Shown piece by piece: positions 48,436-52,728 of a DNA stretch of 52,728 nucleotides (position 1 is its first letter; every line of letters begins with the position of its first letter). The DNA is from a bacterium (GTDB taxonomy: Bacteria > Patescibacteriota > Minisyncoccia > Phycocordibacterales > JABMNX01), in assembly GCA_002687905.1 (NCBI GenBank), contig NZBM01000009.1:1-52728 (forward strand). The letters are read 5' to 3'. The translations under genes and the position numbers were made by a program. The notes beneath the pieces are model-generated. The model was not told the DNA's origin, searched no databases, and saw nothing but the letters and a program-made list of their open reading frames with translations.

Positions 48436-48487
48436 ATGACGGTTTGGACCGTCTGGCTCAAGGGAGACGGGAGGTCGTCATTTTTTA
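48436..48487 (+). terminator. Terminator of the frameshifted gene
   Basis: ATGACG (48436-48441) pairs with CGTCAT (48476-48481), with inner CCGTCT/AGACGG, followed by TTTTTT. Confidence 0.85.
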
Positions 48488-48524
48488 TATTTTGTCAAAT
48501 CTAGCGCTACTGTCTTCGGGTGGG

Positions 48525-48530
48525 TAAAAT
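48525..48530 (+). promoter_or_regulatory. -10 promoter (TAAAAT)
   Basis: TAAAAT ends 7 bases before ATG 48537; no Shine-Dalgarno. Upstream, TAGCGCTACTG also occurs before the L10 leader (46764-46774), a shared 11-base string. Confidence 0.55.
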
Positions 48531-48536
48531 AGGGCT

Positions 48537-49187
48537 ATGGAAATTCTATCAAAGTTATTTGGCTCGCAAGCTCGCGTTAAAGTAATGAGACTGTTTTTAT
48601 TTAACGAAGGGGAGAGTTTTGAAAATAGTGATGTAGCAAAACGTGCGCGAGTACTGGATTACACAGCAAGAAGTGAGACTAGAACACTTGAGAGCGCTGG
48701 ACTTATAAAACGCATTTCTTTTTTTAAGGAAGTAATGCGTGGGCGCGGTAAAAATAAAAAGTTAGTAAAAAAAAGAGTAAAAGGATTTACTCTAAATCCG
48801 AAGTTTAAATATCTTCAAGCGCTAAGAAATTTTTTGATAAACGCTGCTCCTCTTCAGCAGAATGAAATAGTAAAAAAACTTTCTGGCTCTGGCTCTCTAA
48901 AGCTAGTCATTATATCCGGAGTATTCATACAAGACTGGGATTCTAGAATTGACATACTAATAGTAGGGGACAACATAAAAACGACTAAATTGGAGGCTGC
49001 AATCAAAGGAATTGAGGCCGACATTGGGCGCGAGCTTCGTTATGCAATATTTCCTACAAAAGAATTTAAATATCGTCTAAACGTATATGACAAATTAATC
49101 CGCGATGTTCTGGATTACCCTCATCAAACCGTTGTTGACCGACTTGGAGAGTGGCAAAGCGCAGAGAAGTTAAAAGTAACACAGTAG
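48537..49187 (+). CDS. Winged-helix protein with a nucleotidyltransferase-like domain
   Basis: The 216-residue protein starts with a winged-helix DNA-binding domain (FGSQARVKVMRLFLFN; TARSETRTLESAGLIKR) and a basic segment (GRGKNKKLVKKRVKG). A domain resembling minimal nucleotidyltransferases follows: LKLVIISGVFIQDWDSRIDILIVGD. The usual GSxxxGxxxxxSDxDL acid residues are only partly kept, so catalysis is uncertain. It is probably a transcription regulator. It is transcribed alone and appears leaderless. Confidence 0.75.
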   Translation: MEILSKLFGSQARVKVMRLFLFNEGESFENSDVAKRARVLDYTARSETRTLESAGLIKRISFFKEVMRGRGKNKKLVKKRVKGFTLNPKFKYLQALRNFLINAAPLQQNEIVKKLSGSGSLKLVIISGVFIQDWDSRIDILIVGDNIKTTKLEAAIKGIEADIGRELRYAIFPTKEFKYRLNVYDKLIRDVLDYPHQTVVDRLGEWQSAEKLKVTQ

Positions 49188-49344
49188 GTGGCTCGGTTGT
49201 GCGACAAAACAGTCCACAGCTTCTTTGATAAAACACATTTGCGTGGTGTTATCATTAATATAGGTCGATTTAAAACAAAATACAGTTCTATAAGCTTTAT
49301 AGCCTAGGCACCTGCTCGTTTATTTGAGTGGGACACACTGTTAT

Positions 49345-50031
49345 ATGTTACTAGAAACGTGGACAGAGGTTTTACAAAGGTCTTTCCAAGACCTTTGGCT
49401 TGGCATCATCGATTTTGTACCAAATGTCGTAGTGGCGTTGATAATCTTTATCATCGGTTGGATAGTTGGTTCGGTGCTCGGTCGTGTTGTATCTCAAATT
49501 GTTGCATCTCTTAAGGTGGATAATGCCCTAAGAAGTGCGGGAGTTGAGGACACTCTAAATCGCGCTGGTTTTTCACTTAACTCAGGAGAATTTCTCGGGG
49601 GGTTGGTGAAGTGGTTTGCGATAGTTGTGTTCTTAGTAGCGGCACTAGATGTTCTAAACCTCGACCAAGTAAATATCTTCCTTGAGGAAGTTGTACTTCT
49701 CTATCTCCCTCGCGTGATTGCGGCGGTACTCATTCTTCTTGTTGCTGCAGTTATTGCTGAAGTTGCAAGAAATGTTGTTGCCGGAGCTGCGAAGGCTGCG
49801 GGATTGGATGCAGCAAACCTACTTGGAAGTGTAGCTAAGTGGGCAATCTGGGTGTTTGCAATTCTTGCATCACTTGACCAGATTGGTGTTGCAACAGCAT
49901 TCGTTCAAACTCTATTTACTGGAGTTGTAGTTGCACTATCACTTGGATTTGGACTTGCTTTTGGACTCGGAGGACAAGACGCTGCGGCGGACTACCTCGG
50001 AAGGATTCGAAAGGAAGTATCTCGAAAGTAG
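49345..50031 (+). CDS. Small mechanosensitive-channel-family membrane protein
   Basis: The roughly 228-residue protein has four or five membrane helices with repeated Gly/Ala-rich segments: FVPNVVVALIIFIIGWIVGSVLGR, YLPRVIAAVLILLVAAVIAEVARN, and a last helix VVVALSLGFGLAFGLGG. This matches the conserved-TM-helix (CmpX/MscS-related) group. It lacks the MscS cytoplasmic vestibule. The ATG 49345 is preferred over GTG 49324. A strong terminator follows. Confidence 0.85.
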   Translation: MLLETWTEVLQRSFQDLWLGIIDFVPNVVVALIIFIIGWIVGSVLGRVVSQIVASLKVDNALRSAGVEDTLNRAGFSLNSGEFLGGLVKWFAIVVFLVAALDVLNLDQVNIFLEEVVLLYLPRVIAAVLILLVAAVIAEVARNVVAGAAKAAGLDAANLLGSVAKWAIWVFAILASLDQIGVATAFVQTLFTGVVVALSLGFGLAFGLGGQDAAADYLGRIRKEVSRK

Positions 50032-50060
50032 ATTCTTTCATTTCACAACGAATTTCAAAC

Positions 50061-50091
50061 AACCCCGCCCTGTCGTATACAGGGCGGGGTT
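50061..50091 (+). terminator. Terminator before the rRNA promoter
   Basis: AACCCCGCCCTGT pairs perfectly with ACAGGGCGGGGTT around CGTAT. Confidence 0.85.
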
Positions 50092-50113
50092 GTGCGATTT
50101 TAAGCTAAATAAG

Positions 50114-50141
50114 TTGACACAGTGCCCCAAACGGGTATACT
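50114..50141 (+). promoter_or_regulatory. Strong promoter of the 23S rRNA
   Basis: Perfect TTGACA (50114-50119), a 16-base spacer and TATACT (50136-50141). It lies about 190 bases before the 23S 5' end, with no 16S gene between. Confidence 0.85.
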
Positions 50142-50182
50142 TCTAGCCACACGATGTTTGATTTAAGAAAAGAGCAATTAAT

Positions 50183-50248
50183 GAAGCGCAGACGGTAGCC
50201 GCGGATTCTTGTGTGCCGCCAGACGCCGCTTCAGAGAGCGGTTTTTTT
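50183..50248 (+). terminator. Attenuator-like hairpins in the 23S leader
   Basis: CCGCT (50226-50230) pairs with AGCGG (50237-50241), followed by seven T. An upstream GAAGCG (50183-50188) can instead pair with CGCTTC (50228-50233), giving a competing structure. Downstream, CTTTGAAAACTT (about 50267-50278) resembles the box A-type element of rRNA spacers and may antiterminate. Confidence 0.5.
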
Positions 50249-50866
50249 AATCCAAATTCGTGAGGACTTTGAAAACTTAATAGTAGAAATATATCGCATT
50301 TAAAACTCATATAGCGGTTTTTAAATTTCCTAGTAGGAAATTAAGGGTATACGGTGGATGCCTAGACTCTAGAAGGCGATGAAGGACGTGGCGTGGCTGC
50401 GATAAGCTTCGGGGAGATGCCTAGCAATCTTTGATCCGGAGATTTCCGAATGGGGAAACCCGGCCAGTAATGGTCACCTTAACTCTAGTTAAGGAGTACA
50501 CCCAGGGAAGTGAAACATCTCAGTACCTGGAGGAAAAGAAAACAAGCTGTACTTGTACAGCACATTTCCGGAGTAGCGGCGAGCGAAATGGAAACAGCCC
50601 AAACCTGACATCACCTTTACTGTCTGGATAGTCAGATGGTAAAGGTGGCGCCGGGGGTAGTAAGGCAATGACGTTGCTTTTAAAGCAAGAGGAGTTACAA
50701 ATTGTTTTGTTAGCGGAAGCTTCTGGGAAGAAGCACCCAAGAGGGTAATAGTCCTGTACGTGAAAATAAAACAACTCTTTTGTTGTTGTCCTTGAGTAGC
50801 TCAAGACACGAAAAGCTTGAGTGAATCTGCCAGAACTAACTGGTAAGGCTAAATACTTTTAGAGAT

Positions 50867-50903
<37 letters not shown>

Positions 50904-51479
50904 CAGTCCGGTGAGGACAGTGAAATAGACCTGAAACCGTATATCTACAAGGAGTCGAAGAGGATCTAATCCTCGACGGCGTGCCTATTGAAGAATGAGC
51001 CAACGAGTTTATGTATATTGCAGGCTAAGCACTCTCGTGCGGAGCCATAGGGAAACCGAGTGTTAATAGCGCGAAATAATTGTAGTGTGCATAAGACCCG
51101 AAACCAAGTGAGCTTGCCATGGGCAGGGTGAACATCTGAGAAATCAGGTGGGAGGCCCGAACCGGTTGGTCGTGCAATTCCATCGGATGACCTGTGGTAA
51201 GAAGTGAAAAGCTAATCGAACTTGGTAATAGCTGGTTCTCTCCGAAATAGCTTTAGGGTTAGCGTCTTGTGTTCCCTTTGGGGGTAGAGCACTGGAAGGT
51301 GAGAATAGGGGGAAACCTCGTCTCTCCTATCAAACTCCGAATACCAAAGATTAATAACAAGGCAGTTAGACTACGGGGGCGAAGCTCCGTCGGTCGAAAG
51401 GGAAACAGCCCAGATCTCAAGTTAAGGTCCCTAAATTCATACTAAGTGCACTTAAGGAGGTGGGATTCCTCTGACAATG

Positions 51480-51522
<43 letters not shown>

Positions 51523-51588
51523 CAGCTCACTCATTCAGGGATCCTGCGCCGCAGATAATCGGGGCTAAGTATGATACCGAAACTGAGG

Positions 51589-52003
51589 GCTTGTGAGTTT
51601 CATTGAGGAAAAAATAGAGACGAGAGGTGTTAGTAACTCCAGATCAGCTTGCTGGGGAGAATCGCATCTCTTTAGGTGTGGATTAAGGTGTGAGCTCCGA
51701 CACGTGAGCATTGCGCCTCCGCGCCGCCAGGAGGGTTAAGTTCCTAGGAGGCTGTGAGAGGACCGAAGCTGCGGGCCAATCACAAACTCCGAAGTTCAAG
51801 TCGGCTTTGTCGGCGCCCTCCTCACCGTTCTTTTGGAGCAAGTGCTCCTAAATTTGTTTGTTTGACTCCTGGTAGCTCAGCCTGGTAGAGCAGTGACCTC
51901 CAAAGCCATTTGTCGCAAGTTCAAATCTTGCCCGGGAGGCCAAACAAAATTTTCCGAAATTGTTGAGGACAACAATTTCGGATCCTCAATGAAATTCATA
52001 AGC
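51589..52003 (+). other. Helix 45 of 23S rRNA with a 375-nt apical insertion
   Basis: The two arms 51589-51608 and 51984-52003 are complementary over 20 pairs (two are G-T wobbles). They lie exactly where Escherichia coli has its short helix 45 (between ACCGAAGCTGCGG and TAGGGGAGCG). The 375 bases between them replace the apical loop. They include helices AGAGA-CGA/TCG-TCTCT, CCAG/CTGG, GGAGC/GCTCC (51835-51848), a tRNA-Trp gene and CCGAAATTGTTG with CAACAATTTCGG (51954-51981). No group I or II intron core or endonuclease gene is seen. Confidence 0.85.
51866..51942 (+). tRNA. tRNA-Trp (CCA) inside the 23S rRNA gene
   Basis: Acceptor CTCCTGG/CCGGGAG (one G-T pair), D stem GCTC/GAGC, anticodon stem GTGAC/GCCAT (one A-C mismatch and one G-T), anticodon loop CTCCAAA with anticodon CCA, T stem GCAAG/CTTGC with loop TTCAAAT. 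The discriminator is G73, usual for bacterial tRNA-Trp, and the CCA end is encoded. It lies on the same strand as the rRNA and within the helix 45 insertion. Confidence 0.9.
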
Positions 52004-52526
52004 GGTAGGAGAGCGTTCTGTTCTGCAATGAAGCTGAAGGGATAACCCACAGTGGAGCGTACAGAAGTGAGAATGTTGGCACGAGTAACCGCAATCAGGG
52101 TGAGATTCCCTGACGCCGAAAATCCAAGGTTTCCTTGGCGATGATAATCAGCCAAGGGTTAGTCGGTCCTAAGGTGATCCCGAAAGGGGGAATCGATGGA
52201 CACATGGTTAATATTCCATGACTTTATTATTGTGTGATGGGGTGACGGAGTGTTGTACTTTAAGCGCATTATCGGATTTGCGTCCGTGCTTTGAGGGTGC
52301 CTCTTAGGTAAATCCGGGGGGCCTTGCCCGAGATGAGCGGAAATCTAGCGGCTTCGGCCAAAGGAAATTTAAAGGAGCACGCTTCCAAGAAAAACCTCTA
52401 AGCTTAGCAATAGTAAAACCGTACCAAAACCGACACAGGTGGATAGGTCGAGTAGACCAAGGCGAACGAGTGAAAGGTCCTCAAGGAACTCGGCAAAACA
52501 GCGGCCGTACCTTCGGAATAAGGCCT

Positions 52527-52640
52527 GCCCCCACCACTTTGTACATTTCAGAGTGGTGGAGAGTAAACTTGAGAAAAGATAAAGAAAAAGAGATAAAGAG
52601 CTCTCTATCATTTTGGCGAAGTGTCCAAAGTGGTGGGGGC
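52527..52640 (+). other. Enlarged helix 68 of 23S rRNA with alternative pairings
   Basis: GCCCCCACCACTTTG (52527-52541) pairs perfectly with 52626-52640. The inner AGTGGTGG (52552-52559) can also pair with CCACCACT (52531-52538), so two folds compete. The interior 52560-52610 is purine-rich. The region is roughly 50 bases longer than in Escherichia coli. Confidence 0.65.
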
Positions 52641-52728
52641 CGCAGCGAAAGATCCCTGGCGACTGTTTATCAAAAACACAGCTCCCTGCGAACTCGTAAG
52701 AGGATGTATAGGGGGTGACGCCTGACCA

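Noticed and set aside
43828-48487. Integron cassette array
   Set aside because: The small genes each have a hairpin, but the hairpins share no sequence and there are no attC-type ends or integrase; genes lie on both strands.
51609-51983. Self-splicing intron in 23S rRNA
   Set aside because: Introns are common in CPR rRNA genes, but no group I core elements, group II domain V or endonuclease frame is visible, and the site is an apical helix loop typical of intervening sequences.

Overview
The window looks like a chromosome piece from a Candidate Phyla Radiation (Patescibacteria) bacterium, most probably of the Parcubacteria. This is inference from gene content, not a database match. The signs are small, tightly packed housekeeping genes, membrane-anchored proteins of unknown function, a retroelement-diversified protein, a B12 adenosyltransferase with no cobalamin synthesis genes in view, a large secreted surface protein, no L1 gene after L11, a 23S rRNA gene without a 16S partner, and a large insertion inside that 23S gene.

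Layout. 1-1175: remains of a diversity-generating retroelement (DGR): variable protein, template-like repeat and an Avd-like gene, with no reverse transcriptase in view. 1214-3526: three membrane proteins (di-iron hydroxylase family, UbiA prenyltransferase family, His-bearing membrane protein). 3588-6821: cobalamin adenosyltransferase, tRNA-His fused to the start of a membrane-protein gene, alpha/beta hydrolase with a decayed partial copy, His-rich anchored protein, SemiSWEET. 6906-11150: ArsR regulator, DUF3179 protein, two thioredoxin-fold proteins, a CcdA-like transporter and a SIMPL protein. 11277-14485: secE-nusG-rplK-folD-glyA. 14530-18023: GC-richer thymidylate block (double-domain ThyX, double-domain dCTP deaminase, thymidylate kinase). 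18106-32472: argS, two orphan small genes, ileS with a histidine-phosphatase insert, recO, a surface protein, glyS, AI-2E family protein, metG, tatD, rpsF-ssb-rpsR. 32532-38607: efp, ECF sigma plus membrane partner, recA, ftsK, HTH regulator. 38608-43827: a structured untranslated region before a very large surface-layer-like protein, then a TPR protein. 43828-46671 and 48024-48435: islands of very small genes and structured RNAs, each with its own terminator. 46773-47890: L10 leader, rplJ, rplL. 48537-50031: HTH/nucleotidyltransferase-like protein and a small mechanosensitive-channel-family protein. 50330 to the end: 5' part of the 23S rRNA gene, with a 375-nt insertion at helix 45 that holds a complete tRNA-Trp gene, and an enlarged helix 68.

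How it works together. FolD and GlyA make methylene-tetrahydrofolate, which ThyX uses to make dTMP; the dCTP deaminase and Tmk complete a contiguous thymidylate module. The ArsR operon looks like an extracytoplasmic thiol-redox unit: CcdA passes electrons to anchored CPFC thioredoxins. Two styles of gene expression coexist. Many core genes have an extended -10 box 7-10 bases before the start codon and no Shine-Dalgarno (apparently leaderless), whereas the thymidylate block and the islands of small genes have strong GGAGG sites and private hairpin terminators.

The observations most worth following are the tRNA-Trp inside 23S helix 45, the phosphatase domain inside IleRS, the DGR template/variable pair, and three unassigned structured RNAs (38803-39100, 44158-44411, 44811-45094).
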